From an uncultured Ectothiorhodospiraceae bacterium (GTDB lineage: Bacteria; Pseudomonadota; Gammaproteobacteria; Nitrococcales; Nitrococcaceae), in assembly GCA_913056315.1 (NCBI GenBank), contig CAJXMZ010000002.1, positions 1 through 61,776 on the forward strand: a DNA stretch of 61,776 bases, given 5' to 3'. Position 1 is the stretch's first letter, and each line of letters begins with the position of its first letter. The notes under the pieces were generated by a model. That model searched no databases, was not told where the DNA came from, and worked only from the letters and a program-made list of their open reading frames with translations. Both the position numbers and the translations under genes were made by a program. This document shows, piece by piece, positions 17,750-27,789 of this stretch.

Positions 17750-19018
17750 ATGTATTCGAGCGATATGACGGTGGCTGGGTTCGACCCTGAGCTTGCCGAG
17801 GCAATTAACAATGAGCGCCGACGCCAAGAGCAGCACATTGAGCTAATTGCTTCGGAAAACTATGCAAGCCCGCGTGTGCTTGAAATGCAGGGCAGTGTGC
17901 TGACCAATAAGTATGCTGAGGGTTATCCGGGTAAGCGCTATTATGGTGGTTGCGAGTTTGTTGACGTTGCCGAGGACTTGGCGATCGAACGGGCTAAAGC
18001 GCTGTTTGGTGCGGCCTATGCCAATGTTCAGCCGCATTCTGGTTCGGGCGCGAATTTAGCCGTCTTTATGGCGCTGGCTAAGCCTGGCGATACGCTGCTG
18101 GGGCTAAGTCTTGATCATGGTGGGCATTTGACGCACGGCGCCAAGCCCAATTTTTCAGGCAAAATCTACAACCCGGTGCAATACGGCGTGCAAGCCGACA
18201 ACGGCGAGATTGATTACGCCGAAGTCGAACGGCTGGCCCATGAGCACAAGCCAAAAATTATCGTCGCCGGCTTTTCTGCCTACTCGCGCATCATCCATTG
18301 GGCGCGTTTTCGCGCGATTGCCGATGACGTGGGCGCCTATTTGGTGGCCGATATGGCGCATGTTGCGGGTTTGGTGGCCGCCGGTGTCTACCCAAGTCCC
18401 GTACCGTATGCGGATGTGGTGACCACCACGACCCATAAGAGCTTGCGCGGACCGCGCGGTGGTTTGATTTTGGCCCGCGAAAACCCTGACTTAACCAAAA
18501 AGTTTCAATCGCTGATTTTCCCGGGTACGCAAGGTGGCCCGCTGATGCACGCGATTGCCGGTAAAGCGGTGGCTTTTCGCGAAGCCCAAGACCCAGCCTT
18601 TCGGGTTTATCAAGAAAAGGTCATCGCAAACGCCAAAGCAATGGCCAATGCGGTGATGGAGCGCGGCTACTCGGTGGTCTCGGGCGGAACGGATAACCAC
18701 CTCTTTTTAATGGACCTAGTGAACAAGGGCCTGACCGGTAAAGCCGGTGATGCCGCCCTGGGCGATGCCCATATTACCGTGAACAAAAACACCGTACCCA
18801 ACGACCCGCAGTCGCCGTTTGTGACCTCTGGTCTGCGCATTGGCACCCCTGCCATTACCACACGTGGGTTTGGCGAGACCGAAAGCCATGATTTGGGTAA
18901 TTGGATTTGCGATGTGCTGGATGACATCGACAATGAGGCGGTTCGAGCTCAAGTGCGCGATCGCGTCACCGAGGTTTGCGCGCGCTTCCCGGTCTACGAG
19001 TCGTTGCAGGGAGTGTAG
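17750..19018 (+). CDS. glyA: Serine hydroxymethyltransferase
   Basis: A 422-residue PLP enzyme interconverting serine and glycine with transfer of a one-carbon unit to tetrahydrofolate. It has the family N-terminus ([15 protein letters not shown]), the substrate segment [16 protein letters not shown] and the PLP-lysine motif [16 protein letters not shown]. The start is fixed by AAGAGGA about 7 nt upstream of ATG 17750. The 136-bp gap to ettA holds the divergent promoters. No glycine-riboswitch-like structure was recognised there. nrdR follows after 9 bp. Confidence 0.97.
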   Translation: MYSSDMTVAGFDPELAEAINNERRRQEQHIELIASENYASPRVLEMQGSVLTNKYAEGYPGKRYYGGCEFVDVAEDLAIERAKALFGAAYANVQPHSGSGANLAVFMALAKPGDTLLGLSLDHGGHLTHGAKPNFSGKIYNPVQYGVQADNGEIDYAEVERLAHEHKPKIIVAGFSAYSRIIHWARFRAIADDVGAYLVADMAHVAGLVAAGVYPSPVPYADVVTTTTHKSLRGPRGGLILARENPDLTKKFQSLIFPGTQGGPLMHAIAGKAVAFREAQDPAFRVYQEKVIANAKAMANAVMERGYSVVSGGTDNHLFLMDLVNKGLTGKAGDAALGDAHITVNKNTVPNDPQSPFVTSGLRIGTPAITTRGFGETESHDLGNWICDVLDDIDNEAVRAQVRDRVTEVCARFPVYESLQGV

Positions 19019-19027
19019 TTAACCGGC

Positions 19028-19513
19028 ATGCGCTGTCCGTTTTGCCATACCCAAGACACCCGCGTAATCGACTCGCGTTTGGCGACCGAGGGCGATCAGG
19101 TTCGTCGTCGGCGTGAGTGCGTGGGCTGTGCCGAGCGATTCACCACCTATGAATCAGCAGAGTTGGTTATGCCGCGGGTGGTTAAGCGCGACGGCACTCG
19201 GGTTGTGTTTGATGAAGCCCGATTGCGCAGTGGGATGATGCGCGCATTAGAAAAACGCCCGGTGGCAACCGAAGCCGTTGAGGCCGCGCTCAATCGCATT
19301 CGTCAACGCATTCAATCGCTGGGTGAAGGTGAAGTGGCCGCCAGCGCAATTGGTGATTGGGTAATGGAAGAGCTGCGCGAGCTCGATCAAGTGGCTTACG
19401 TGCGCTTTGCCTCGGTTTATCGCAGCTTTCAGGACGTCAGCGCCTTTCGCGAGGTGATTGAGGGCCTAGAAGGCAATCCGGAGAGCGTTGGCGATATCGG
19501 CCGTCAATCGTGA
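19028..19513 (+). CDS. nrdR: Transcriptional repressor NrdR
   Basis: A 161-residue repressor of ribonucleotide reductase genes. Its N-terminal zinc ribbon is complete ([17 protein letters not shown] with the second Cys pair in [10 protein letters not shown]), and an ATP-cone domain (about 49-139) senses ATP/dATP. The glyA-nrdR-ribD order is widespread in Gammaproteobacteria. It overlaps ribD by 4 nt (GTGA), so the regulator is probably translated with the riboflavin genes. Confidence 0.97.
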   Translation: MRCPFCHTQDTRVIDSRLATEGDQVRRRRECVGCAERFTTYESAELVMPRVVKRDGTRVVFDEARLRSGMMRALEKRPVATEAVEAALNRIRQRIQSLGEGEVAASAIGDWVMEELRELDQVAYVRFASVYRSFQDVSAFREVIEGLEGNPESVGDIGRQS

Positions 19514-20625
19514 GCGAGTTTAACGCCGCTGACCACGCCTGGATGGCGCGGGCGCTGCGCTTAGCTCAGCGCGGGCAGTGGACGGCCGATCCCAACCCAC
19601 GGGTGGGCTGTGTTTTGGTGCGTGATGGCGTGTGTGTAGGGGAGGCTTGGCACGAACGCGCTGGCGAAGCGCATGCCGAAATTCTTGCCCTGCGCGCGGC
19701 GGGCGACCAAAGCACTGGAGCCACGGCCTACGTCACGCTCGAGCCGTGCAGTCATTATGGACGCACGCCCCCGTGTGCCGATTCGCTCATAGAGGCAGGC
19801 GTTGCGCGCGTGGTGGCTGGCGCTACCGATCCCAATCCTCGAGTTTCAGGACAAGGCTTAGAGCGGCTGCGCCAAGCCGGGGTGGCGGTAGCAGCTGGGT
19901 TAATGGCCGAACAAAGCGAGCGCCTCAACCCCGGGTTCTTTCGGCGTATGCGCGCTGGCTTGCCCTATGTGCGCGCCAAAATCGCCGCCAGTCTCGATGG
20001 TCGAACGGCGATGGCCTCGGGTGAGAGTCAGTGGATTACTGGCGCACCGGCCCGACGCGATGTTCACCGACTGCGCGCTGGCAGCAGCGCGATTGTGACC
20101 GGCGTGGATACGCTCATTGCGGATAACCCGCAGCTGACTGCGCGTGATGTTGAGGCAGATTTTATCGCCCCGCGTCGGGTCATTATCGACACCGATTTAC
20201 GCACCCCCACTGATGCGGGCGTGCTCAGTGACGAGCGCGGCGTCGTCGTGATTCATGGTGGTGCTATGCCTAGCCGCGAAAACGACTTAGTCCATGCAGG
20301 CGCCGAGCTCTGGCAAGCCATGCCGGGCGATGATGGTCATATCAGCCCGAGCAGCGCGCTCGAGGCAATGGCCGCAGCCGAGCTCAATGAAGTGTTATTA
20401 GAAGCCGGCCCTCGGCTGACCGGTGCGTGGTTACAAGCTGGCGTTGTGGATGAGTTGATCGTGTATTTCGCCCCCCATTTGATGGGCCACGAGGGCCGAC
20501 CCTTGCTTGCGCTCAATGGTTTAGAGTCGCTGGCACAACGACTGCCCTTAACCCTGCTGGATGAGCGCCGAGTGGGTGATGACCTACGCTTGCGCTGGCG
20601 GGTGGGTGAAGGTGAGGAGGTATAG
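19510..20625 (+). CDS. ribD: Bifunctional pyrimidine deaminase/reductase RibD
   Basis: A 371-residue enzyme carrying out steps two and three of riboflavin synthesis. The deaminase domain (about 1-150) has the zinc motifs HAEILAL and [12 protein letters not shown]. The NADPH-dependent reductase domain (about 150-371) starts [16 protein letters not shown]. The GTG start overlaps the nrdR stop by 4 nt. The stop is followed immediately by the ribE ATG. Confidence 0.96.
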   Translation: MSEFNAADHAWMARALRLAQRGQWTADPNPRVGCVLVRDGVCVGEAWHERAGEAHAEILALRAAGDQSTGATAYVTLEPCSHYGRTPPCADSLIEAGVARVVAGATDPNPRVSGQGLERLRQAGVAVAAGLMAEQSERLNPGFFRRMRAGLPYVRAKIAASLDGRTAMASGESQWITGAPARRDVHRLRAGSSAIVTGVDTLIADNPQLTARDVEADFIAPRRVIIDTDLRTPTDAGVLSDERGVVVIHGGAMPSRENDLVHAGAELWQAMPGDDGHISPSSALEAMAAAELNEVLLEAGPRLTGAWLQAGVVDELIVYFAPHLMGHEGRPLLALNGLESLAQRLPLTLLDERRVGDDLRLRWRVGEGEEV

Positions 20626-21282
20626 ATGTTTACGGGCGTTATTGAAGCCACTGGGCAGTTGGCCGAGAGCCTTGCTACCGGATCTGATCGGCGCTTACGC
20701 ATCGACACGCAGGGCGTTGATTTAAGCCATGTTCAACTAGGCGATAGCATTGCGGTGAATGGCTGTTGCTTAACCGCGGTTGATCTGGATGGCAATAGCT
20801 TTGCCGCGGATGTCTCTATCGAAAGCCTCGAGCGCACGACCTTAGGTGGGCTGTCGATTGGCGATCGGGTCAACTTAGAGCGTGCGCTCACGCTGGCCAC
20901 TCCGCTGGGTGGGCATTTGGTTAGTGGCCATGTTGATGGGGTGGGTGAAGTCGTTAGTCGAACACCTGCCGGGCGCTCTGAAGTATGGCGGTTTCGGGCA
21001 CCCGATTCGCTTGCCCACTACATCGCTGAAAAAGGCTCGGTTGCCATTGACGGGATTAGCCTAACGGTCAACGAAGTGGCGGGGGGTGAGTTTGCGGTAA
21101 ATATTGTGCCGCACACCGCTGCAGTTACCACCTTGGGTGATTATCAGCCCGGTCATTTGATTAATATTGAAGTGGATTTGGTGGCGCGCTATCTCGAGCG
21201 TTTGTTGCAAGGCAATGCCGCGACAGCAACCGGCGGCGTGAGTGAGGCGTTGCTGCGGCGAAACGGATTTTTGAAGGACTGA
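20626..21282 (+). CDS. ribE: Riboflavin synthase (alpha subunit)
   Basis: A 218-residue enzyme that dismutates two lumazines into riboflavin. The two lumazine-binding repeats are visible: MFTGVIEATGQL with SIAVNGCCLTAVD, and HLVSGHVDGVGEV with SVAIDGISLTVNE. It begins directly after the ribD stop, with the GGAGG-like site inside the end of ribD (GGTGAGGAGG). The gene is also called ribC in E. coli. Confidence 0.96.
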   Translation: MFTGVIEATGQLAESLATGSDRRLRIDTQGVDLSHVQLGDSIAVNGCCLTAVDLDGNSFAADVSIESLERTTLGGLSIGDRVNLERALTLATPLGGHLVSGHVDGVGEVVSRTPAGRSEVWRFRAPDSLAHYIAEKGSVAIDGISLTVNEVAGGEFAVNIVPHTAAVTTLGDYQPGHLINIEVDLVARYLERLLQGNAATATGGVSEALLRRNGFLKD

Positions 21283-21284
21283 TT

Positions 21285-22424
21285 ATGGAATTTGATGCCA
21301 TTGAGTCAATCGTAAGTGACATCCGTGAGGGCAAGATGGTGCTCATGCTCGACGATGAAGATCGCGAGAATGAGGGTGACTTGGTTATGGCCGCTTCCAT
21401 GGTGCGGCCTGATGACATTAACTTTATGGCGCGCTACGGGCGTGGCTTAATTTGTCTCACACTCACCCGCGAGCGCTGCGAGCAGCTGCGTTTGCCATTA
21501 ATGGTCAGCGGCTCGAGTGACCACCAAGGCACGCGCTTTACCGTGAGTATTGAGGCAGCGCAAGGCGTGACAACGGGCATTTCCGCGGCCGATCGAGCAC
21601 GAACGATTCAAACCGCAGTGGCTCCGGAAGCCCAACCGGACGATCTGCTACAGCCTGGGCATGTGTTCCCGTTAATGGCGCAGCCTGGCGGTGTGCTCAC
21701 CCGGGCCGGACACACCGAGGCAGGTTGTGACTTAGCGCGCATGGCAGGCTTCGAGCCATCGGCAGCGATTGTCGAGATCTTAAATGAAGACGGCACCATG
21801 GCGCGCCGCGATGACCTATTGGCCTTTGCCCGCGAGCACGGCCTGCGGATTGGCACGGTTGCCGATTTAATCGCCTATCGAATTCGCAACGAACGCACCG
21901 TTGAGCGGGTTGCCGACTGTGAGTTGCCCACTGAGTATGGTTTGTTTCACTTATACGCCTACCAAGACACGGTGAATGATGCGCTGCACTTTGCGTTGCT
22001 GCGTGGTCAGACGCACCCTGACAAACCCGCGGTAGTGCGAGTGCAAATTGAAAATACGCTGGCCGATCTTTTTGCTGCTACGGCACCCGATCAAACCTGG
22101 TCGTTGCGCGAAGCGCTAAGCGAAATTGCCGATACACCCAGTGAGCCGGTGTGTTTGGTGATGCTGCGGCGGGCCAATGATCAGCATGAGGTGCTTACCC
22201 GCATGCGGGAATTTCAAAAGCTCGCGCTCAATGGCGAACTCACGCCAGAGCCGCGCGAGGCCAGTGAGCAGGCCGAGGCGCTGCGCACCTATGGCATTGG
22301 CGCGCAAATACTAACGGATCTGGGTATTCGGCGGATGCGCGTTCTGTCGACTCCTAAAATTATGGTCGGCTTGTCAGGCTTTGGTATGGAAGTGGTTGAC
22401 TACATTCAGGCTGCCCCCGAATAG
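21285..22424 (+). CDS. RibB with degenerate GTP cyclohydrolase II-like domain (RibBX type)
   Basis: 379 residues. The N-terminal about 200 residues are a complete 3,4-dihydroxy-2-butanone 4-phosphate synthase ([28 protein letters not shown]), supplying the four-carbon unit for lumazine. The C-terminal about 170 residues are homologous in outline to GTP cyclohydrolase II ([32 protein letters not shown]) but lack the zinc-binding cysteines expected after the VRV strand (here [13 protein letters not shown]). This half is therefore probably not a cyclohydrolase. Such RibBX proteins are known in Proteobacteria. A genuine ribA should be encoded elsewhere. Confidence 0.92.
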   Translation: MEFDAIESIVSDIREGKMVLMLDDEDRENEGDLVMAASMVRPDDINFMARYGRGLICLTLTRERCEQLRLPLMVSGSSDHQGTRFTVSIEAAQGVTTGISAADRARTIQTAVAPEAQPDDLLQPGHVFPLMAQPGGVLTRAGHTEAGCDLARMAGFEPSAAIVEILNEDGTMARRDDLLAFAREHGLRIGTVADLIAYRIRNERTVERVADCELPTEYGLFHLYAYQDTVNDALHFALLRGQTHPDKPAVVRVQIENTLADLFAATAPDQTWSLREALSEIADTPSEPVCLVMLRRANDQHEVLTRMREFQKLALNGELTPEPREASEQAEALRTYGIGAQILTDLGIRRMRVLSTPKIMVGLSGFGMEVVDYIQAAPE

Positions 22425-22526
22425 CCAATACCCGAGTGACAGGCGCTTTTGGCGTCGATTGTGGTTCCAACTTGAGGCTGCGCAGTTTACCCTTGCATCT
22501 ATCTTTGATGAGAACACGGTAAGACC

Positions 22527-22988
22527 ATGAAAACGCTCGAAGGCGATCTAACGGCAAGCAACGCGCGTATTGCGATCATCGCAACGCGCTTTAACGACTT
22601 TATTGTTGACTCTCTCGTCGGTGGCGCAAGCGATACCTTGCGCCGGCACGGTGTCGCTGATGAGGCGCTCACCCTTATTCGTGTGCCAGGGGCGTGGGAG
22701 CTGCCGATGGTGGCTGATCGCGCAGCGGCCAGTGGACATTACGACGGTATTGTCGCGCTTGGCTGTGTTATTCGCGGTGGTACGCCACATTTTGAATACG
22801 TGGCCGGCGAGTGCGCCAAGGGCTTGGGCATGATCGGCCAGCAGCGCGGTATTCCCGTGGCTTTTGGGGTGCTCACAACCGATAGCATTGAGCAGGCCAT
22901 CGAGCGAGCTGGCACCAAAGCCGGCAACAAAGGCGCTGATGCGGCGATGTCGATGCTTGAGATGATCAGCTTATTGCGCCAACTGTGA
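22527..22988 (+). CDS. ribH: 6,7-dimethyl-8-ribityllumazine synthase
   Basis: A 153-residue penultimate riboflavin enzyme, which normally assembles into pentamers or icosahedral shells. Family motifs are [34 protein letters not shown] and [20 protein letters not shown] (catalytic His). It follows ribBX after 102 bp, the longest gap in this operon; I see no FMN riboswitch or terminator in it. It overlaps nusB by 4 nt (GTGA), the usual RibH-NusB coupling. Confidence 0.97.
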   Translation: MKTLEGDLTASNARIAIIATRFNDFIVDSLVGGASDTLRRHGVADEALTLIRVPGAWELPMVADRAAASGHYDGIVALGCVIRGGTPHFEYVAGECAKGLGMIGQQRGIPVAFGVLTTDSIEQAIERAGTKAGNKGADAAMSMLEMISLLRQL

Positions 22989-23431
22989 GGCAAAGCGAGG
23001 CGAATCAAAGCCGTGCTCGGGCGCGGCGGCGCATTTTGCAAGCGCTGTATCAGTGGCAGCTAACTGATCAAGACCCCAACGATATTGCCCGCCAGTTTTA
23101 TAATGATCATCGCCTTGGGCGAACCGACCTGGCCTACTTTTCGGAAGTGTTTCAGGGCGTTTGCACTGAAGTCACAGCGCTTGACGCGAGCTTTGATGGC
23201 TATTTGGATCGGCCTGCACGCACGCTCGACCCCGTTGAGCTGTCCTTACTGCGGCTAGGCACCTACGAATTACAAAATCGCTTCGAAGTGCCTTATCGCG
23301 TTTGTATTGATCAGGCGATTGAATTAGCCAAATCATTTGGGGCGGAGCAAAGCCATCGCTTTATTAACGGCATACTCGATCGCGTGGGACGCGATGTTGC
23401 CCTGCGAAAAGCCGAACTCGCAAAGCGCTAA
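22985..23431 (+). CDS. nusB: Transcription antitermination factor NusB
   Basis: A 148-residue all-helical RNA-binding protein that, with NusE (S10), binds boxA in rRNA leaders. Its basic N-terminus ([19 protein letters not shown]) and the [18 protein letters not shown] helix are characteristic. The GTG start overlaps the ribH stop. It is 23 bp before thiL. Confidence 0.96.
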   Translation: MRQSEANQSRARARRRILQALYQWQLTDQDPNDIARQFYNDHRLGRTDLAYFSEVFQGVCTEVTALDASFDGYLDRPARTLDPVELSLLRLGTYELQNRFEVPYRVCIDQAIELAKSFGAEQSHRFINGILDRVGRDVALRKAELAKR

Positions 23432-23454
23432 ACGCAAACAACAAAGTGGGTGGC

Positions 23455-24414
23455 ATGGCCGAATGTTCTGAGTTTGAACTCATTGCGCGTTATTTGACTG
23501 GTCTTGGGGCTGCGCGCGCCGATGTCGAACTCGGGGTGGGTGATGATGCCGCCATCGTGCGCGGTGATCATGGCCGCTGTGTTTTCGCTCTGGATACCTT
23601 AATTGAAGGGGTACACTTTCCAGCCGATTTACCTGCAGCTGCTGTGGGTTACCGGGCGCTGGCGGTTAACCTCAGTGATATGGCGGCGATGGGCGCTAGC
23701 CCGTTGTGGGCGCTCATGGGTTTAACGCTACCGTGGGTTGACGAGGATTGGGTGGCGGCATTTGCCAAGGGTATTGATGGCATTGCTCGCGCCCATGGTG
23801 TGGCTATCATTGGGGGCGATGTCACCCGCGGGCCGCTGGGCGTGAGCCTACAAATTACCGGTTCAGTGGACTCACCCTTGCGCCGTGATGGCGCGCAAGC
23901 CGGTGATCAGTTGTGGGTGTCTGGCCGCCCAGGCGAGGCTGCAGCCGGATTGGCCTTATGGCAAGCCAATCAGCGTCACCAGCCGGCAAGCCAGGGCCTG
24001 GTTCAGGCGTTTTGTTATCCGCGACCAAAAATTGCACTGGGGCAATCACTCGCCGGCATCGCCACCGCCGCGATCGATGTGTCTGACGGGCTGGCCGCAG
24101 ACGCCGGGCATATTGCCGAGCAAAGCCATTTGGCGGTGGTTTTTGAGCGTGCGGCCTGTCGAGCGTCAGCGCGATTAATTGCCCAGGTTGGCCTGAATCA
24201 AGCCCAAGCCTATTGGTTGGGTGGCGGTGATGACTACGAGCTTTGCTTTAGCGCCTCAGCCGCCGCTCGACCCGCGGTTGAAGCGGCGGCGCGTCAGGCA
24301 CGTACCGCCGTGCGGCCTATAGGTTGGCTACGCGAGGGGCAGGGGGTGTGGTTAGACGATCAGCGTTTGGCGCCGGGTCAGCAGGCCGGCTACCAGCATT
24401 TCGGTCAGGCATAA
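23455..24414 (+). CDS. thiL: Thiamine-monophosphate kinase
   Basis: A 319-residue PurM-like ATPase that phosphorylates thiamine monophosphate to the active cofactor. Motifs are ELGVGDDAAIV, the DTLIEGVHF segment, NLSDMAAMGA and IDVSDGLAADAGHIA. The ATG at 23455 is preferred; an in-frame GTG three codons earlier (23446) is possible. Its end lies 10 bp from the convergent sufT gene. The nusB-thiL order is conserved in the class. Confidence 0.95.
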   Translation: MAECSEFELIARYLTGLGAARADVELGVGDDAAIVRGDHGRCVFALDTLIEGVHFPADLPAAAVGYRALAVNLSDMAAMGASPLWALMGLTLPWVDEDWVAAFAKGIDGIARAHGVAIIGGDVTRGPLGVSLQITGSVDSPLRRDGAQAGDQLWVSGRPGEAAAGLALWQANQRHQPASQGLVQAFCYPRPKIALGQSLAGIATAAIDVSDGLAADAGHIAEQSHLAVVFERAACRASARLIAQVGLNQAQAYWLGGGDDYELCFSASAAARPAVEAAARQARTAVRPIGWLREGQGVWLDDQRLAPGQQAGYQHFGQA

Positions 24415-24424
24415 CCGCCTAAGG

Positions 24425-24976
24425 CTACATCATCCCCGTTTGTAGTTTTGCCGCCTCTGACATCATTTCAATGCCCCAAGGCGGGTCAAAAACAATTTCC
24501 ACGCTCGCTTCATTAACCGTGGGCACTTGTTTGACCTTTTCTTTGACGTCGTAGGCCAGAATATCGCCCATGCCGCAGCCTGGTGCGGTTAGAGTCATAT
24601 CGATATCAACCCGGCGAGAGCCATCGTCTAAGACGTTTATATCGCAGCGGTAGACAAGCCCGAGCTCCACGACGTTAATTGGAATTTCCGGGTCGTAGCA
24701 GCGGCGCATTTGGTCCCAGACCAACTGCTCTACATCACTTTCTGAGGCGTTTTCAGGCAGCTCAGGCGTTGGCTCGGGCTCTTTGCCAATGGCATCAGCG
24801 TCTTTGCCGTCAATACGAAACAAATTGCCTTGGATATACACCGTGTAGCTGCCGCCCAAGGCTTGCGTAATCATGCCTTCGGCGCCCTTGGGAATGGTGC
24901 CGGTGTCACCGGCTGGAATCAGGGCGGCCTCGCAGTCGCGCTCAAACGTTACCGGCTCGTTGCTTTGCATCGCCAT
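24425..24976 (-). CDS. sufT: Fe-S cluster assembly/maturation protein SufT
   Basis: A 183-residue SufT-type protein: an N-terminal region (RDCEAALIPAGDTGTIPKGAEGMITQALGGSYTV) fused to a DUF59/MIP18 domain (about 80-175) with DPEIPINVVELGLVY, the conserved Cys in TAPGCGMGDIL and the closing VFDPPWG. DUF59 proteins help mature iron-sulfur enzymes. The gene is not embedded in a suf operon here. Alternative ATG codons two residues apart make the exact start slightly uncertain. Confidence 0.93.
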   Translation of the reverse strand: MAMQSNEPVTFERDCEAALIPAGDTGTIPKGAEGMITQALGGSYTVYIQGNLFRIDGKDADAIGKEPEPTPELPENASESDVEQLVWDQMRRCYDPEIPINVVELGLVYRCDINVLDDGSRRVDIDMTLTAPGCGMGDILAYDVKEKVKQVPTVNEASVEIVFDPPWGIEMMSEAAKLQTGMM

Positions 24977-25033
24977 AATCTGCCTCGTCGTCCAAAATCA
25001 TCTTAGGTTATAGGATAGCATTGCGGTGTTAGT

Positions 25034-25050
25034 GGTCAGAAATTATGACC
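25034..25050. promoter_or_regulatory. Possible operator upstream of the class III aminotransferase gene
   Basis: GGTCA and TGACC form a 5-bp inverted repeat around a 7-bp AT-rich centre, 76 bp before the aminotransferase start. Spaced palindromes of this kind suit GntR- or LysR-type regulators, but no such regulator gene lies in the window. The surrounding 150-bp gap (24977-25126) holds the divergent promoter region. No other structure was recognised in it. Confidence 0.25.
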
Positions 25051-25126
25051 GCGCCGTACGGGAAGAAATCGCCGGCAGGATCTAGTATCCTTTTAGACAC
25101 ATTCGTATTAGCCAGGAGGCTATGGC

Positions 25127-26431
25127 ATGAGTGACAACGTTCACCATCTCTCGCCGCTATTGCGCCAGTCCAGTGATGTGCTGGTCGATCACGCCCAAGG
25201 CATGTATGTCTATGCCGAAGACGGGCGTAAGTACATGGACTTTGCTTCAGGCATTGGCGTGTTGAGCACAGGGCATTGCCACCCCCGGGTGGTTGAGGCA
25301 GCCAAAGCCCAAATTGATCGCGTTGTGCACGCGCAGTACGCGATTATGAAACATCAACCGATTTTGGATTTATCCGATCGGCTGGTTGAGCTACTGCCCG
25401 ACGCCATTGACAGTGTGTTTTTCTCAAACGCAGGCACTGAAGCGGTTGAGGCGTCCATTCGGTTAGCGCGTCAGGCCACCGGCAAACCCAATATTATTGC
25501 GTTTCGTGGTTGTTTCCACGGCCGCACCATGGGCTCGCTGGCGACAACCAGCTCTAGCGCGGCGGTGCGCCAAGGCGTGCAGCCCCTGATGGGTGGTGTG
25601 GTCACCGCCCCCTTCCCCGATACCAATTGGTACAACATGAGTGAGGATGAGGCGGCAGATTTTTGTTTGCGCGAGCTCGACTACATCCTTCAGGTACAAA
25701 GCGTGCCGATGGAAACCGCTGCGATGCTCATTGAGCCCATTCAAGGCGAAGCCGGGTATATTCCCGCCAACACCAAGTTTATGCAGGGCCTCCAAGAGCG
25801 CTGCAATAAGCATGGCATTTTGTTGATTATGGACGAGGTCCAGTCCGGCAACGGGCGCTCAGGGTTGCAGTGGGGTTATGAGCATTTTCAGGTTGAACCG
25901 GATGTCGTGGTGTCAGCCAAAGGCGTGGCCAGTGGCTTTCAGCTGTCATTCATGGCGGCGCCTGCCGAACTGATGAGTCGGGCCTTGCCGGGCTCGCAGG
26001 GCGGTACCTACGGCGGTAACGCAGTGGCCTGTGCCGCCGGGCTTGCCACGCTAGATGTCATGCGCGACGAAAACTTAGTCGAAAACGCGGCTAAGCTTGG
26101 CGAGCATTTGCGCGCTCGCCTCGAAGATGTCCAAAGCCGTCATCCTGAAATTGGCAACATCACCGGCAAAGGCCTGATGATTGGCACACACTTGGTTGAT
26201 GGTCACGGCAAACCGGACGGTGATCGCGGCATGAAAATGCTCAAAGCCTGTGAACATCGCGGGCTGCTGATGATTCGTTGCGGGCCCTGGGGCGGTAACG
26301 TCGTGCGTTGGATTCCACCGCTGATTGTGACCGCTGAAGAAATCGACTGGGCAGTTGATCAATTTGAAGATGCCCTGCGTGAGACCGGCGACGGCAGCCA
26401 GCGCACGAGCAAAATGCGTAGCACGGGCTAA
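25127..26431 (+). CDS. Class III PLP aminotransferase (4-aminobutyrate aminotransferase-like)
   Basis: A 434-residue fold-type I PLP enzyme. The class III pattern is clear: FFSNAGTEAVEASIRLAR, GCFHGRTMGSLA, LIMDEVQSGNGRSG and the PLP lysine in VVVSAKGVASGF. Overall similarity is to omega-aminotransferases such as GabT. With a succinate-semialdehyde-type dehydrogenase 1.3 kb away on the other strand, a role in degrading 4-aminobutyrate or a related omega-amino acid is likely but not proven. There is a GGAGG ribosome binding site at the start, and an intrinsic terminator follows the gene. Confidence 0.88.
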   Translation: MSDNVHHLSPLLRQSSDVLVDHAQGMYVYAEDGRKYMDFASGIGVLSTGHCHPRVVEAAKAQIDRVVHAQYAIMKHQPILDLSDRLVELLPDAIDSVFFSNAGTEAVEASIRLARQATGKPNIIAFRGCFHGRTMGSLATTSSSAAVRQGVQPLMGGVVTAPFPDTNWYNMSEDEAADFCLRELDYILQVQSVPMETAAMLIEPIQGEAGYIPANTKFMQGLQERCNKHGILLIMDEVQSGNGRSGLQWGYEHFQVEPDVVVSAKGVASGFQLSFMAAPAELMSRALPGSQGGTYGGNAVACAAGLATLDVMRDENLVENAAKLGEHLRARLEDVQSRHPEIGNITGKGLMIGTHLVDGHGKPDGDRGMKMLKACEHRGLLMIRCGPWGGNVVRWIPPLIVTAEEIDWAVDQFEDALRETGDGSQRTSKMRSTG

Positions 26432-26461
26432 ATCGCTCTGTCGGTTGTTATGCCACACTCG

Positions 26462-26492
26462 AAGGCCCGGCCCGTCCGGGCCTTTTCTTTTT
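26462..26492 (+). terminator. Rho-independent terminator after the aminotransferase gene
   Basis: A perfect 9-bp stem (AAGGCCCGG / CCGGGCCTT) with a 5-nt loop is followed by a T-rich tract, 30 bp after the aminotransferase stop. It is the only clear intrinsic terminator I found in the window. It separates the aminotransferase from the MFS gene that starts 35 bp further on. Confidence 0.9.
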
Positions 26493-26526
26493 TCGCTTCA
26501 GTATCACCCAGGATCTATCGATCGGT

Positions 26527-27789
26527 ATGAAAGCCCTTTGGCGCGAACTTCGTGCGCACCGCTTTTTGCTTAGCTTTGGCTTTTTAATGGTGTTCCTATC
26601 AGGGCACGGGCAGACATTCTTGCTTTCGCTGTATGGCGGAGTCCTTCGCGAGACCTTTACTTTGAGTCATTCAGGCTATGGTGGGCTCTACTCATTGGCA
26701 ACGTTAATGAGCGGGCTGCTGGTTATTTGGCTCGGTCGGGCAATCGACCGCATCCCACTGGCGCGCTTTACCACAGCGGTGATTGTTGGCGCGGCGTGTG
26801 GGGCGGTGTTGCTGGCGACTGCCTCGGTGGCTTGGATGTTAATTCCTGCGTTTTTACTTTTGCGCTTATGTGGCCAAGGGCTCATGGCGCATACCGCGCA
26901 AACAACCATTGCTCGGCGCATTGAGCGGCGTCGAGGTACCGCCTTGAGCGCGATTAATTTAGGTTTTCCACTGGCCGAGGCGCTGATGCCGATTACGGTC
27001 GTGGCGCTAATGCTGGCAGTGGGTTGGCGTACCAGCTGGTGGGTTCTTGCCGGTGGGCTCTTATTGCTGGCTTTGCCGCTGGCACTTTGGCTGCTGCGTG
27101 CTCAGGCAAGGGTTAGTGCGCCCACGCTGGCAGATCAATCCACGGAATCGGTTCAGACGGATGACACTCAGGTCTCAGACTTAGAGGCGATGAGTTGGAC
27201 GCGGGCCGACGTGCTTCAAGACCGGCGGTTTTATCAAATCCTGCCCGCACTGCTGGCGCCGCCGATTTTAATTACCGCGTTATTTTTTCATCAGGTGCCG
27301 ATCGCCCAAGCTAAAGGCTGGAGTTTAGCGTTGGTTTCGAGCGCTTTTAGCGTTTTTGCAGCCAGTCATATCGCCGCGCTGGTCTTTGTTGGGCCCTTAA
27401 TTGATCGCGTTGGTGCACGACGCCTGCTGGGCGTGTATTTGCTGCCCTTGGTGGTCGCACTCGGCGTGGTGGGGTATTGGCCGGGGGCGATTGCCGCTCC
27501 GATTTATTTGGGGCTGGCCGGGCTGTGTGTCGGCACATCGGGTACGCTGATGGGCGCGTTGTGGCCCGAGCTTTATGGTATCCGCCACTTGGGCGGTATT
27601 CGCGCCATGGTTCATGGCGCCATGGTTTTAGGCACTGCCGCCGGGCCGGTGCTAATCGGGCTATTGCTGGACGCTGGTTTAACGGTGGCGGAGTTATCGC
27701 TGGTAATGGCGACCTACTTGGTGGTCGCCATTGTGTTGGTTTGGCCAGTGGCGCTTGCTAGCCCACCGGCACCGTCTGCGCCTCGGTAA
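26527..27789 (+). CDS. Major facilitator superfamily transporter
   Basis: A 420-residue inner-membrane protein with twelve predicted helices and a central cytoplasmic loop (about residues 195-235, ARVSAPTLADQSTESVQTDD). The MFS loop 2-3 signature is visible in relaxed form as LVIWLGRAIDRIPLARF. The substrate is unknown; the flanking aminotransferase and semialdehyde dehydrogenase suggest an amino acid, amine or organic acid. The 3' end overlaps the convergent dehydrogenase gene by 32 bp. Confidence 0.85.
   Translation: MKALWRELRAHRFLLSFGFLMVFLSGHGQTFLLSLYGGVLRETFTLSHSGYGGLYSLATLMSGLLVIWLGRAIDRIPLARFTTAVIVGAACGAVLLATASVAWMLIPAFLLLRLCGQGLMAHTAQTTIARRIERRRGTALSAINLGFPLAEALMPITVVALMLAVGWRTSWWVLAGGLLLLALPLALWLLRAQARVSAPTLADQSTESVQTDDTQVSDLEAMSWTRADVLQDRRFYQILPALLAPPILITALFFHQVPIAQAKGWSLALVSSAFSVFAASHIAALVFVGPLIDRVGARRLLGVYLLPLVVALGVVGYWPGAIAAPIYLGLAGLCVGTSGTLMGALWPELYGIRHLGGIRAMVHGAMVLGTAAGPVLIGLLLDAGLTVAELSLVMATYLVVAIVLVWPVALASPPAPSAPR

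Noticed and set aside
22425-22526. Possible FMN riboswitch before ribH
   Set aside because: The 102-bp gap is shorter than the aptamer plus expression platform, and its conserved helices were not found.
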